Counted from the stretch's first letter, positions 35,993 through 46,139 are shown. The stretch: DNA of 64,000 nucleotides from Streptomyces calvus (GCF_006782915.1 NZ_VCNP01000056.1:620001-684000); one strand, 5' to 3'. The notes: a model not told the origin generated them from the letters alone. Translations and numbers: made by a program.

Positions 35993-37987
35993 CTACTCGA
36001 CGATCACCGGGCGCGGCAGCCGGTCGCCGGGGCGGATGAAGTGGGAGCCGGGGCCGTTGTCGTTCTGGAAGGTCTTGAACAGGTGCGCGAAGGAGTCGTC
36101 GTTCGCCATGTAGTGCTCGGCCAGCTTGTTCACCATGGCCGGCGCGGAGCCGTTCAGGCGGATACTGGGCGACCACGTCAGCAGGAAGATGCCCGCATCC
36201 GTGTACCCGCGGTCCCGCCACCGCTGCCACAGCGCGTCGCGTGCCTCCTCCTGACCGGTGAACCAGTCGGTCCGGCGGGGCCGCGGGCCCGGCGGGCGCT
36301 CGGCGCCGGGCTCCGGCCGGGGACGCAGCTCGATCCGACGGCCGGCCACGTACGCCAGCGGGACGCCCTTGGTGACGCAGAAGGTCAGCGCCTCCGCCGC
36401 GGTGTTGACCACCGGTTCGGCCTTGTCGTTCAGCGACGTGTTGCAGACGATCGGCACACCGGTGTGCCGGTGGAAGGCGCTGACGGCGCGGTGCAGCAGC
36501 GGATTGACCGAGGCGTCCAGCGTCTGGTGGCGCGCCGTGCCGTCCAGGTGGAGGATCGCCGGCACCCGGTCGGCGACCTCCGGCCGCACCCGCACGGCCT
36601 CCAGCATGTACGGCGACGACCGGTCCGCCACGAACCACTCCCCGGTGTGCTCCGCGAGGACGATCGGCGCCACGGGCCGCCACCACTGGCGCTGCTTGTA
36701 CTCGTTGAGGAGGTCCTTCACCTTCGCCGACCGCGGGTCGCCGAGCAGACTCCGGTGACCGAGGGCCCGCGGCCCCATCTCCGCCGCCCCGTCCACCCAC
36801 GCCAGCACGCCGTCGGACAGGTCGGCCACGAAGGTGTCCTCGTCGAACGGCGACACCTGTGCGATCCACGGCGCGAACTCCTCCAGCGCCTCGTCCACGT
36901 CACCGATCCCCGAGCCGTGGTACGCCGACCCGATCACCAGGTCCGCGTCGTCGAGCGCACCGCTCGTGTACAGGCCGAGCATGCCGAGCCCGAGCGCCTG
37001 CCCGGAGTCGTTCGCGGACGGCGGCGTCAGCAGCCCGCGGAAGCCGAACCGGTCCAGCAGCAGCGTGTTCGTCGGGCAGTTGAGGCCGAAACCGCCGCTG
37101 GTCGACAGGTAGGAGTCCTCGGTGCGGACGTCACCGAGCGTCCTGAGCAGCTCGACGTTGCGCACCGCGATCAGGTCGCACGCCCGCTGCACGTGCTTCA
37201 TCACCGCGCTGCGCAGGTTCTCCTCCGGCGTGAAGCCGCTGTCCGGCTCGGCGTGCCGCAACTGATCCCCGGCCTCCGCGATCAGCTCCTCGACCAGTGC
37301 GAACGCGGCGGCCCACGGCGTGACCCGGCCGCCGAACAGCCGCAGCCGTTCCGTCGCCGTCTCGATGTCGAAGCGGATGGACGTGCGGCAGGCGCTGGCC
37401 AGCGCCATCAGTGAGCCGGGTTCCAGCCGGAACAGCGTGGACGCCGCGTGGTACAGCGGGGCCGGGGACTCCACCGGGGCGAAGCGCAGGTCACCGCGTA
37501 CCGACAGTGCGCCCGCGTACCAGTGCTTCGGGCTGCGCCGGTCCAGCACCGCGTCCGGCGCGGAATCCATCGCCAGACCGAATATCGACTCGTTCCTGAA
37601 TATCCCGGTGTCCAGCAGCAGGCCGCTGAAGAGATGGGCGAGGCTGTGCACCGGGAATTCCTCGGTACCCGGCGGAAGGTCCAGCGGAACACTGCCGGGA
37701 AGTCCCGGAGTTCCCCAGGTGCGGCTGATGTCGGAGACCGAGAGGTTCTCCTCCGCGAGGATTCCGTCGAGGAACTCGGTGGCCCTTTCCGGGGTGAACA
37801 GCGGCCAGGCGTGGTGCTTTTGGCCGCTCAGCCGTTCCAGTTCCCACAGCCGCACCAGTTCCACCCGCCGGTCCCGGTGGCGCCAGAGCGCGACCGCCTG
37901 GTCATGGCGCGGCGCGAGTACGGCGAGGTCTCCCGGCGGACTCAGGTAGCACGACAGCGAGTATTCGACGGCAGGTCCGTCCACCAT
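35993..37987 (-). CDS. NodU/TobZ-family carbamoyltransferase
   Basis: 664 aa. The N-terminal Kae1-like adenylation half (AHLFSGLLLDTGIF, TSGGFGLNCPTNTLLLDRFG, AEMGPRALGHRSLLGDPRS) and the C-terminal half (PIVLAEHTGEWFVAD, VPIVCNTSLNDKAEPVVNTA) match O-carbamoyltransferases of antibiotic pathways. They use carbamoyl phosphate and ATP to carbamoylate a hydroxyl, more rarely an amine. The natural acceptor here is probably a hydroxylated amino acid residue or the peptide. ATG 37987 follows GAGGT. It is divergent from NRPS1 and marks the left edge of the biosynthetic cluster. Confidence 0.92.
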   Translation of the reverse strand: MVDGPAVEYSLSCYLSPPGDLAVLAPRHDQAVALWRHRDRRVELVRLWELERLSGQKHHAWPLFTPERATEFLDGILAEENLSVSDISRTWGTPGLPGSVPLDLPPGTEEFPVHSLAHLFSGLLLDTGIFRNESIFGLAMDSAPDAVLDRRSPKHWYAGALSVRGDLRFAPVESPAPLYHAASTLFRLEPGSLMALASACRTSIRFDIETATERLRLFGGRVTPWAAAFALVEELIAEAGDQLRHAEPDSGFTPEENLRSAVMKHVQRACDLIAVRNVELLRTLGDVRTEDSYLSTSGGFGLNCPTNTLLLDRFGFRGLLTPPSANDSGQALGLGMLGLYTSGALDDADLVIGSAYHGSGIGDVDEALEEFAPWIAQVSPFDEDTFVADLSDGVLAWVDGAAEMGPRALGHRSLLGDPRSAKVKDLLNEYKQRQWWRPVAPIVLAEHTGEWFVADRSSPYMLEAVRVRPEVADRVPAILHLDGTARHQTLDASVNPLLHRAVSAFHRHTGVPIVCNTSLNDKAEPVVNTAAEALTFCVTKGVPLAYVAGRRIELRPRPEPGAERPPGPRPRRTDWFTGQEEARDALWQRWRDRGYTDAGIFLLTWSPSIRLNGSAPAMVNKLAEHYMANDDSFAHLFKTFQNDNGPGSHFIRPGDRLPRPVIVE

Positions 37988-38241
37988 GGTTTACCTCGTC
38001 TCGGTCGGCGTTCTGGCCGGTTCGGTGACTGCGAATGTAGGAAACGCCGCCGCGGCGGGTCGACCGTAGATCCGGTGCACGCCGCTCAGCGGAACGTGGA
38101 ATGCCGTGCGTGATGTGTGCAGCGCGTTGTCCTGTGGGCCGCTGATGACGCGGGTTCCGCCACCTGCACATACTCCTCGACACGTCCGGCCAAGTGCCTC
38201 GGAGAAATGCGTGAGGCCACGACACGAAACGGTTGGCACAC

Positions 38242-41200
38242 ATGGTCATCCCCAGCGAGACGAAGAACGCGGCGTCCGGCACCGCGCCGCCACGGCAGCC
38301 GGCCGCCGCCGCGGGCACGAAGGCCCTCGCGCACGACGCCACGCCGGTCACCGCGCCCGACCTCACGGCGGCCACCGCGCCCGACCTCACGCCGGTCACC
38401 GCGCCCGACCTCACGGCGGCCACCGCGAACGACACCGCACCGGTCACCGTGCACGGCGTCTTCGAGCAGCGGGTCCTCGCGTCCCCGGACTCCGTCGCCG
38501 TCGACGGCGACGGAGTCCGGCTGACGTACGGCGAGACCGACCGGCTGGCGAACCGGCTGGCGCACCGCCTGAGGTCGCTGGGCGTCGGCGCCGAGGCGCG
38601 CGTCGGCGTCCTGCTGGAGCCGTCGACCGAGCTCGTCGTGGCCCTGCTCGGCATCCTCAAGGCCGGCGCCGCCTACGTGCCGCTCGACCCGGACTACCCG
38701 CCGGACCGCATCGCCCACCTGCTGCGGGACTCCGGCACCGGCATCGTCCTGACCCGGCGTCACCTCACCCCGCGCCTGGGCCCGTCCGACGTGCGCCGGA
38801 TCTGCCTCGACACGCCGGAGCAGGACCTCGCCGGGCTGCCGGACGGACAGCCACCGGCCGACGTACCCGCCGACGGCGCCGCCTGCATGATCTACACCTC
38901 CGGCTCCACCGGCGTCCCCAAGGGCGTGGTCATCACCCATCGCGGACTGGCGAACCTGGCCGCCGCGGCCGCCGACGAGTTCGGACTGCGGAGCGACGAC
39001 CGCTTCCTCCACCTGGCCTCCATCGGTTTCTCCGCCGCCCTGGAGGAGGTCTTCCCCGCCCTGCTCAGCGGCGCCGCCCTGCTGCCCGTCGGCTACCGAC
39101 GTGCCCTGCCCAGCATTCCGCACTTCCTGGACCTGCTGCGGCGCGAGCACGTCACCGGCTTCGAGATCACCACCTCGTACTGGCACCAGCTCGTGGACGA
39201 ACTCACCGAGACCGGCGAACGACTGCCCGAGTCCGTCCGGTTCGTCGTCATGGGCGGCGACCGCACCCGGCCGGACGCGGTACGGGCCTGGCGCACCACC
39301 GGCATCCCGCTGGTCCACGTCTACGGCCCGACCGAGGCCACGGCCACCGGCAGCTACCACCACACGGCCAAGGAGCACGCCGACCCGGCCGGCCGGCTGC
39401 CCATCGGCCGCGCCATCGCGCACACCCGCCTGCACCTCCTCGACGACCGCATGCGCCCGGTGCCCGACGGCGGCACCGGCGAGATCTGCATCGGCGGCGC
39501 CGCACTCGCCCGCGGCTACCACGGCGCGCCCGCACAGACCGCCGACCGCTTCGTGCCCGATCCGTTCACCGGCGACGGCGGGCGCCTGTACCGCACCGGA
39601 GACGTGGGACGCAGGCTGCCCGACGGGCAGTTCGAGTTCCTCGGCCGTGTCGACAGCCAGATCAAGATCCGCGGGTTCCGGGTCGAACCGGGCGAGATCG
39701 AGGCCGTCTTGCAGCGGCACCGGGACGTCGGCCGGGCCCTGGTGACCGCGACGGACGCGGCAGACGCCGACAAACAGCTGGTGGCGTACGTCCGTCCGGC
39801 CGACGGTGCCCGGCCCGACGAGGCGGACCTGCGCGCCCACCTCGCCGCGGCGCTGCCCGCCCACATGGTCCCGGCCCGCTTCGTCCACCTCGAAGCCGTC
39901 CCGCTCACCGGACACGGCAAGGTCGACTACGCCGCGCTGGAGCGGCTGGCCGCCGAGCAGCCCGCCGAGGGCGGGGAAGGGGTGCCCGCGGCACCGGGCA
40001 CCGAGGCCGAGGTGGCCGCACTGTGGGCCGCCGTGCTGAAGCGGGACGCCGTCGGCGCCACCGACGACTTCCTCGGCCTCGGCGGCAACTCCCTGCAGGC
40101 CGCCCGGATCGTCGCCCGCACCCGCCGCCGGTTCGGCGTCGACGTGGTCCTCTCCGACCTGCTCGACGGCGGCACCGTACGCGCCCTCGCCGCCAAGGTC
40201 GACGCGCTGCGCCGACCGGCGGACGGTCCCGGAGACGGCTCCGCGACGGCCGCGGCCGGCACCGCCGAAGCCGTCGAGGCGGCCGAGGCGGAGGACCGCC
40301 GCCGCTGGAGCGCCAAACGGCGGAGCATCGAGGAGGCCCTGGCCGGACGCACCGGCCGGACGCGCACCGCACCCGTCGCGCTCTCCCAGCAGAACCTGTG
40401 GATGCTCAGCCGTGCCGCACCGGACGTCCCGCTGTACAACGAGTCGTGGCAGTGCCGCCTGACCGGGCCGCTCGACCGCACGGCCTTCGAGGAGGCCCTC
40501 GCCGACCTGGTGCGCCGTCACGAGCCGCTGCGCACCCGGTTCGGCATGCTGGACGGCAACGCCGTCCAGTACGTCGACGAGCCCGGTGAGGTCCCGCTCG
40601 TCCACCACGACCTGACCGGCGAGCCGTCCGGCGGACGGCAACGGGCGGCGGCGCTGCGCGACGACATCGTCCGCGTGCCGCTGGACCCGGCCCGGGGACC
40701 GCTGTTCACCGTTCACCTCTTCCGCCTGGACGCCGCCGAGCACCTGCTGCTGGTCCACGTGCACCACCTGGTGTTCGACGGCGTCTCCAAGGAGGTCTTC
40801 CTCGACGACCTCGCCGAGCTGTACCGGGCCCGGCGCACCGGCCGGCCGGCGGACCTGCGTGAACTGTCCTTCCAGTACGGCGACTTCGCGCTGTGGCAGC
40901 GCGGCCATCTGCGCGCCGGGCGGCTGGAGGAACTGGTGGAGTACTGGCGCGGCCGGCTGGAGCCCGCTCCGCCGCCGCTCGACTGGCCCGCGGACCGTCC
41001 GGAGCACGCCGCCGAGGACCCGCGCGGCGACAAGGTCCTGCTGCCGCTCGGTCCCCGCCTGCGGGAGCAGGTCCACGCCCTCGCCCGCGACGAACGGGTC
41101 ACGCCCTACATGGTGCTGCTCGCCGCGCTGGCCGTGCAGTTGCACCGGCACAGCGGCCGGGACGACCTGTGCGTCGGCACTCCCGCCGCCAACCGGCTGC

Positions 41201-42015
41201 GGTCCGGCGTCGACGGGCTGATCGGCTGCTTCATCAACTCCCTGCCCCTGCGCGTACGGCTGACCCCCGGCATGACCCGGCGGGAACTGCTGCACGAGGT
41301 CAGGACCACCTGCCTCGGCGCCCTGGAGCACCAGGCGCTGCCGTTCGACCGGCTGGTGCAGGCCCTGCGTCCGCCGCGCCGGCCCGGCCACAGCCCCTAC
41401 TTCCAGGTGTGGTTCGCCACCGAGGACGAGACCGTGCTGCCCCGCGAGAGCGCCGGAGTGTCCTTCTCGGACTTCCAGGGCATGACCACCGGCCTGTCCA
41501 GCGGCATGTCGAAGACGGACCTCAGCTGGATCGTCGTCGACCGCGGCCATGACCTCGTGCTGTCGCTGCTCTACCGCAGCAGCCTGTTCGACCGGACCGC
41601 CGTCCGCGCCCTCGCGGACGAGTACCGCACGATCGTGGAGGACATCGTGAACGAACCGGGAGCCGCCCTCGCCGCGGCCGCCGACACCGCCGCACGCGAG
41701 GCCGCACCGGTCGCCGAACGCCTGCTCGCCGTGTGGCGCGACGCCTTCGACCAGCAGGACATCGGAGCCGACGACGACTTCTTCGAACTCGGCGGCTACT
41801 CGATGCTGGCGATGCAACTGGTCAACACGATCCAGGAGGAGTTCGGCGTGGAGATCTCCTTCACCGACTTCTTCGAGGCGTCGACCGTCAACGGCGTCGC
41901 CCGGCTCGTCACCGACGCCGCGCCCCTGACACCCGCGGGCGACTTCGGCGGCCGGCCGGAGCAGGGCGGCGGGCCCAGCCTGGACGACATGCTCGCCGAC
42001 GCCTTCAGCGACTGA
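38242..42015 (+). CDS. Nonribosomal peptide synthetase NRPS1: A-PCP-C-PCP
   Basis: 1257 aa. An N-terminal repeat tail (three TAPDLT units) precedes an A domain (about 70-560) with core motif YTSGSTGVPKG and VYGPTEATATG. PCP1 has LGGNSLQAA (Ser about 616), the C domain (about 710-1140) has HHLVFDG, and PCP2 has LGGYSMLAM (Ser about 1185). Reading the ten pocket positions by eye gives SAEEVGVATK. The normal Asp235, which binds the alpha-amine, is Ser, so the substrate may be a beta-amino or non-amino acid. There is no TE domain. Start ATG 38242; TTG 38233 is possible. Confidence 0.92.
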   Translation: MVIPSETKNAASGTAPPRQPAAAAGTKALAHDATPVTAPDLTAATAPDLTPVTAPDLTAATANDTAPVTVHGVFEQRVLASPDSVAVDGDGVRLTYGETDRLANRLAHRLRSLGVGAEARVGVLLEPSTELVVALLGILKAGAAYVPLDPDYPPDRIAHLLRDSGTGIVLTRRHLTPRLGPSDVRRICLDTPEQDLAGLPDGQPPADVPADGAACMIYTSGSTGVPKGVVITHRGLANLAAAAADEFGLRSDDRFLHLASIGFSAALEEVFPALLSGAALLPVGYRRALPSIPHFLDLLRREHVTGFEITTSYWHQLVDELTETGERLPESVRFVVMGGDRTRPDAVRAWRTTGIPLVHVYGPTEATATGSYHHTAKEHADPAGRLPIGRAIAHTRLHLLDDRMRPVPDGGTGEICIGGAALARGYHGAPAQTADRFVPDPFTGDGGRLYRTGDVGRRLPDGQFEFLGRVDSQIKIRGFRVEPGEIEAVLQRHRDVGRALVTATDAADADKQLVAYVRPADGARPDEADLRAHLAAALPAHMVPARFVHLEAVPLTGHGKVDYAALERLAAEQPAEGGEGVPAAPGTEAEVAALWAAVLKRDAVGATDDFLGLGGNSLQAARIVARTRRRFGVDVVLSDLLDGGTVRALAAKVDALRRPADGPGDGSATAAAGTAEAVEAAEAEDRRRWSAKRRSIEEALAGRTGRTRTAPVALSQQNLWMLSRAAPDVPLYNESWQCRLTGPLDRTAFEEALADLVRRHEPLRTRFGMLDGNAVQYVDEPGEVPLVHHDLTGEPSGGRQRAAALRDDIVRVPLDPARGPLFTVHLFRLDAAEHLLLVHVHHLVFDGVSKEVFLDDLAELYRARRTGRPADLRELSFQYGDFALWQRGHLRAGRLEELVEYWRGRLEPAPPPLDWPADRPEHAAEDPRGDKVLLPLGPRLREQVHALARDERVTPYMVLLAALAVQLHRHSGRDDLCVGTPAANRLRSGVDGLIGCFINSLPLRVRLTPGMTRRELLHEVRTTCLGALEHQALPFDRLVQALRPPRRPGHSPYFQVWFATEDETVLPRESAGVSFSDFQGMTTGLSSGMSKTDLSWIVVDRGHDLVLSLLYRSSLFDRTAVRALADEYRTIVEDIVNEPGAALAAAADTAAREAAPVAERLLAVWRDAFDQQDIGADDDFFELGGYSMLAMQLVNTIQEEFGVEISFTDFFEASTVNGVARLVTDAAPLTPAGDFGGRPEQGGGPSLDDMLADAFSD
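38350..38415 (+). repeat. 24-bp in-frame repeats in the NRPS1 N-terminus
   Basis: An 18-bp sequence ACCGCGCCCGACCTCACG occurs at 38350, 38374 and 38398, encoding TAPDLT three times with alternating PV/AA spacers. The tail precedes the A domain and looks disordered. Confidence 0.85.
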
Positions 42016-42150
42016 CGGCCGGGCGCGCGCCGCACCGGTCCGCGCCGCCGACGCGCCGCTGTCCCCGCTCGGGCCGGGCCGGGACACCGCCGTCCGGCCG
42101 GCGGCTCCCGCGTGGTCCCGGCCGGTCGGCCCGCACCGGCCGCCCGGCCC

Positions 42151-42214
42151 GCGGCCCCGGCCCTCCCGGCAGGACCCGGCCCGCGGCCCCGGCCCTCCCG
42201 GCAGGACCCGGCCA
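42151..42214. repeat. Tandem duplication of 32 bp in the NRPS1-NRPS2 gap
   Basis: GCGGCCCCGGCCCTCCCGGC starts at 42151 and again at 42183, with the following AGGACCCGGCC also repeated. The whole gap, 42016-42377, is extremely C/G-rich and holds no credible gene. I see no clear promoter in it. Confidence 0.8.
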
Positions 42215-42377
42215 CGCCGCACGTCCACCGACTCCGGTCCGGCCCGACGGCCCCGTCCGGCCCGGGCACCGCGGCGGCCACGCCGTACGCCCGCCGGCTC
42301 CCGATGCCGCACCCGCCACCCGGCCCCATCCGTCCGTCGGTGCCCCACCGATGACAGCGATCCGTGGAAGGACGCAG

Positions 42378-44756
42378 ATGATCAAGCTGGCTTCCCGGCC
42401 GACCGAGGAACAGGTCGCCGCCCTGGACAACGCACCGGCCGACACCGCACCCGAACCGCACGGCACACCGGCCGACCCGCACGCACCGGTGGCGGCCGCG
42501 CTCGCCGCCCACCTGACCCTCCTGCACCGGCGCTCCCTGCAGGAACGGGTCACCGTGCACTGCCGGTGGGCAGGATCCGACGAGGACCGCGCCGGCGAGG
42601 TCGGCGTCTCCTTCGCCGACGGCCCCACCATCGGCGAGGTCGTCCAGCAGGCGGCTACCGGACTGGCCGCGCTCCTGCCGGAGGAGGAGGCGGAGCCGCC
42701 GGCCGCGGTCGACGGCGCCTTCGAAGTCCTCACCGGCGGCGCGGGACCCGACGGCACGCTGCCGGGTCCGGTCGCCGCCGTCACCGCCGACGCCGCCGAC
42801 GGCCCGGCCCTCGCCCTCCGCGCCGGAAGCGGCAGCCGGCTCGCCGAGCCGGACAGGACCGGCTGGGAGGCGGCGCTCCTCGCCGCGTACCGGGCCGCCC
42901 TGACCGCACCGCACACCCCGGTCGCCGAACTCCCGCTCGGTGACGAGGCGCAGTGCGCACGATGGCTCGGCCTGGGCCGCCCCGGCCGCCCGGCGCCCCC
43001 GGCCCGCCGCATCGACGACCTGGTCGCCGCGCAGGCCGCCCGCACGCCCGACGCGCTCGCCGTCACCGGCGACGGCGAGCGGCTGACGTACCGCCGGCTG
43101 GAGGAGGAGGCCACCGCGCTCGCCGGCCGGCTGCGCGCACGCGGCGTCGACCGGGACGCCGTCGTCGCGGTGCTCATGCCGCGCTCCGTCCGGCTGGTCG
43201 TGACCTTGCTCGCCGTCCTCAAGGCCGGCGGCGCCTACCTCGCGCTCGACCCCGAGGACCCCGCCGAACGGCACCTGCGCGTCCTGGCGGACTCCCGGGC
43301 CCGCCTCCTCGTCGCCGACCCGGCCCTGACCATCGTCGTCCCCGACACGCTGCCCGTCCTCGACCCCACCGCCCCACCCACCGCCGCTGCCGCCCCCGTG
43401 CCAGTCCCGCCGGACCCGGCCGGTCCCGACGCCCTGGCCTACATCAGCTACACCTCCGGATCCACCGGAGAGCCGCGCGGCGTCGCCGTGCCGCACCGCG
43501 CCGTGTCCCGGCTGGTCACCGACCCCGACTGGATCGACGTGTCGGCCGACGACGTCTTCCTGCACCTGGCACCGGTCGCCTTCGACGCCTCCACGTGGGA
43601 GATCTGGACGCCACTGGCGCACGGCGCCCGCCTGGCCGTGGCGCCCGCCGGAGCCGTCGAACTCGACGCGCTGGCCGGCACGCTGCGGACCGAGGGCGTG
43701 ACCGTGGCGTGGCTGACGGCCGGGCTGTTCCACCGGATGGCCGGCACGCACCCGGACGCCTTCGCCGGGCTGCGGCACGTCGTGGCCGGCGGCGACGTGG
43801 TCTCGCCCGGCCGCGTCGCGGACCTGCTGGCCTCCCATCCGCACCTGCTGTTCAGCAACGGCTACGGCCCCACCGAGAACACCACCTTCACCGCCTGCTG
43901 GACCACCGGCACGGCTCCCGACGGCGAGACGGTGCCCATCGGCCGTCCCGTCCCCGGCACCCACGTCGCCGTCCTGGACAGCCGGCTGCGCGCCGTGCCG
44001 CCCGGCGTCGCCGGCGAACTGTACGCGGCCGGCGAGGGCCTGGCCCGCGGCTACGCCGGCCGGCCCGGCGCGAGTGCGGAGCGGTTCCTGCCCGACGCCG
44101 TCACCGGCGCCCCGGGCGGCCGGATGTACCGCACCGGCGACCTCGCCCGCTGGCGCCCCGACGGCACGCTGGAGTTCCTCGGCCGGGCCGACCAGCAGCT
44201 GAAGGTGCAGGGATTCCGGGTCGAGCCCGGATTCGTCGAGGCGGAGCTGACCCGGCTGGACGGAGTGCGGGACGCGGTCGTCATCGGCCAGCCCGACGAC
44301 ACCGGCGGCAAGCGCCTCCTCGCCTACGTCGTCCTCGACGGGCAGGCGTCCGGTCCCGACGCGGCCGGGGCGCGGCTGCGCGAGCAGCTGCGCGCGACCC
44401 TCCCGGCCGCCATGCTCCCCTGGGCCGTCCTGATCCGCTCCGAACTGCCGTTGAACAAGAACGGCAAGGTGGACCGCCGGGCCCTGCCCGCCGCCACCCG
44501 CGTCCCGCGCAACGTGTGGAACCCGTTCGTCGCCCCGCGCACCGCCACCGAGCAACGGCTGGCCGACCTGTGGGGCGAGGTGCTGGGCGTCGAACCCGTC
44601 GGCGTGGAGGACGACTTCTTCGACCTCGGCGGCCACTCCCTGCTCGTCGCCGAACTGCTCGGCACGCTCAAGGACGCCTTCGAGGTCGAAGTGCCCGCCC
44701 GTGTCCTCTACCTCCAGCCGACCATCGCGGACCTCGCCGGCCAGATAGGAGACTGA
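42378..44756 (+). CDS. NRPS2: remnant of a condensation domain, then A-PCP
   Basis: 792 aa. Residues 1-200 have low similarity to anything catalytic but end like a C-to-A linker (AALLAAYRAALTAPHTPVAE, LGDEAQCARWLGLGR), so this is probably the eroded C-terminal half of a C domain. The A domain (about 210-690) has YTSGSTGEPRG and NGYGPTENTTF. Pocket residues read by eye are DAWWVGGTFK, close to codes of Val-type domains. PCP Ser is in LGGHSLLVA (about 752). The P450 starts 2 nt after the stop. This arrangement resembles A-PCP proteins that present an amino acid to a beta-hydroxylase. ATG 42378 follows GGAAGGAC. Confidence 0.9.
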   Translation: MIKLASRPTEEQVAALDNAPADTAPEPHGTPADPHAPVAAALAAHLTLLHRRSLQERVTVHCRWAGSDEDRAGEVGVSFADGPTIGEVVQQAATGLAALLPEEEAEPPAAVDGAFEVLTGGAGPDGTLPGPVAAVTADAADGPALALRAGSGSRLAEPDRTGWEAALLAAYRAALTAPHTPVAELPLGDEAQCARWLGLGRPGRPAPPARRIDDLVAAQAARTPDALAVTGDGERLTYRRLEEEATALAGRLRARGVDRDAVVAVLMPRSVRLVVTLLAVLKAGGAYLALDPEDPAERHLRVLADSRARLLVADPALTIVVPDTLPVLDPTAPPTAAAAPVPVPPDPAGPDALAYISYTSGSTGEPRGVAVPHRAVSRLVTDPDWIDVSADDVFLHLAPVAFDASTWEIWTPLAHGARLAVAPAGAVELDALAGTLRTEGVTVAWLTAGLFHRMAGTHPDAFAGLRHVVAGGDVVSPGRVADLLASHPHLLFSNGYGPTENTTFTACWTTGTAPDGETVPIGRPVPGTHVAVLDSRLRAVPPGVAGELYAAGEGLARGYAGRPGASAERFLPDAVTGAPGGRMYRTGDLARWRPDGTLEFLGRADQQLKVQGFRVEPGFVEAELTRLDGVRDAVVIGQPDDTGGKRLLAYVVLDGQASGPDAAGARLREQLRATLPAAMLPWAVLIRSELPLNKNGKVDRRALPAATRVPRNVWNPFVAPRTATEQRLADLWGEVLGVEPVGVEDDFFDLGGHSLLVAELLGTLKDAFEVEVPARVLYLQPTIADLAGQIGD

Positions 44757-44758
44757 CG

Positions 44759-46084
44759 ATGACCACCGCAACCGGCGTCCCCGCCGACGCACCGCCGGCC
44801 GCCCCGCGATGCCCGGTCGCCCACGCCGTGACGCCCCCGGCCGCCGGCGGCTGCCCGGTCGGCCACGGCGGCGGCATCGACCTCACCGACCCGCTGCTGC
44901 ACAGCGACGGTGACGCGCACGCCGTCTGGCGGGCGATGCGCCGCCACGACCCGGTGAGCCGCCGCACAGCGCCGTCCGGCCACCCGTACTGGTCGGTGAC
45001 CAAGTACGACGACGCCCAGATCGTGTTGCGCGACCACACCTTGTTCACCTCCGAGCGCGGCACCCTGCTGAACATCCTCGGCACCGACGACCCGGCCGGC
45101 GGCAAGCAGATGGCGGTCACCGACCCGCCGCGCCACGCCCGGATGCGCGAACCGCTGCAACGCGCCCTGTCCATCAAGGCGGTCGAGGCCCACCGCGAGG
45201 CGATCCGCGAGGTCGTCGTCCGGCTGATCGAGCCGATGGGCGACGGCGTCTTCGACTTCGCGGAGGCCATGGCCGACCTGCCCATGGCGGTCACCGGCAC
45301 CCTGATGGGCCTGCCGGCCGCCGACTGGGCGCAGCTGACCCGGCTGACCACGGCCGCGATCGCACCGGACGACCCGGAGTTCCAGCTCGCCGACAGCCCC
45401 GAGGCCACCCTCGACACCGCGCACCGCGAACTGTTCGCCTACTTCCAGGACATCGTCCACGCACGGCAGAAGCAGACCGGCGACGACCTGATCAGCTTCC
45501 TGATGTCCATCGACCTGAACGGCCGGCGCATGTCGCTCGGCGAGATCATGTCCAACTGCTACAGCCTGCTGCTCGGCGCGAACGTCACCACACCGCACGT
45601 CGCCAGCGCGGCCATGGCCACCCAGGCCGGCACCGGAGTCCTGGAGGACTGGGCCGCCCACCCCGACCTCGCGGTGCGCGGCACCGAGGAGGCCCTGCGC
45701 TGGGCCTCGCCCGCCAACCACTTCATGCGCTACGCGGTCCGCGACGTGGAACTGCGCGGCGCGCGCATCGCGGCCGGCGACGCCGTCGTCGTGTGGCTGG
45801 GCTCCGCCAACCGCGACGAGGACGCCTTCGCCGATCCGGACACCTTCGACATCCGCCGCCGGCCCAACCGGCACGTCGCCTTCGGCGTCGGCTCCCACTT
45901 CTGCGTCGGCCACACCGTCGCCAAGGTCTCGCTGCGGCTGATGTTCACGGAAATGCTGAGCCGGTTCGAGGACTTCCGGCCGGCGGGCCCGGCACGGCGG
46001 CTGCGCTCCAACTTCGTCGCCGGCTACAGCCATCTGCCGGTCACCGCCCGCCGCCGCCGCGAGCCCGGCCCCGTCGGCTACTGA
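44759..46084 (+). CDS. Cytochrome P450, probable hydroxylase of a carrier-bound amino acid
   Basis: 441 aa. Heme loop FGVGSHFCVGHTVA with Cys near residue 382, the ExxR motif in GTEEALRWASP and the I-helix segment SLLLGANVTTPHVAS. The I-helix has no acidic residue before the Thr pair, which I associate with NovI/NikQ-type enzymes acting on PCP-bound aminoacyl groups. Its start lies 2 nt after the NRPS2 stop, so the two are translated together. The N-terminus has a short Cys-Pro-Val duplication (RCPVAHA and GCPVGHG). Beta-hydroxylation is inferred. Confidence 0.9.
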   Translation: MTTATGVPADAPPAAPRCPVAHAVTPPAAGGCPVGHGGGIDLTDPLLHSDGDAHAVWRAMRRHDPVSRRTAPSGHPYWSVTKYDDAQIVLRDHTLFTSERGTLLNILGTDDPAGGKQMAVTDPPRHARMREPLQRALSIKAVEAHREAIREVVVRLIEPMGDGVFDFAEAMADLPMAVTGTLMGLPAADWAQLTRLTTAAIAPDDPEFQLADSPEATLDTAHRELFAYFQDIVHARQKQTGDDLISFLMSIDLNGRRMSLGEIMSNCYSLLLGANVTTPHVASAAMATQAGTGVLEDWAAHPDLAVRGTEEALRWASPANHFMRYAVRDVELRGARIAAGDAVVVWLGSANRDEDAFADPDTFDIRRRPNRHVAFGVGSHFCVGHTVAKVSLRLMFTEMLSRFEDFRPAGPARRLRSNFVAGYSHLPVTARRRREPGPVGY

Positions 46085-46139
46085 CCCGCGCGCCGGCCCG
46101 CACACCGGCGCCGCCCCGACTTCCCGAGGAGACCGACCG

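Noticed and set aside
38086..42348. A 1420-codon open frame antisense to NRPS1
   Set aside because: High GC leaves antisense frames open. NRPS1 has complete domain motifs on the plus strand.
41796..44792. A 998-codon open frame antisense to NRPS2
   Set aside because: Low-complexity shadow; NRPS2 on the plus strand has A and PCP core motifs.
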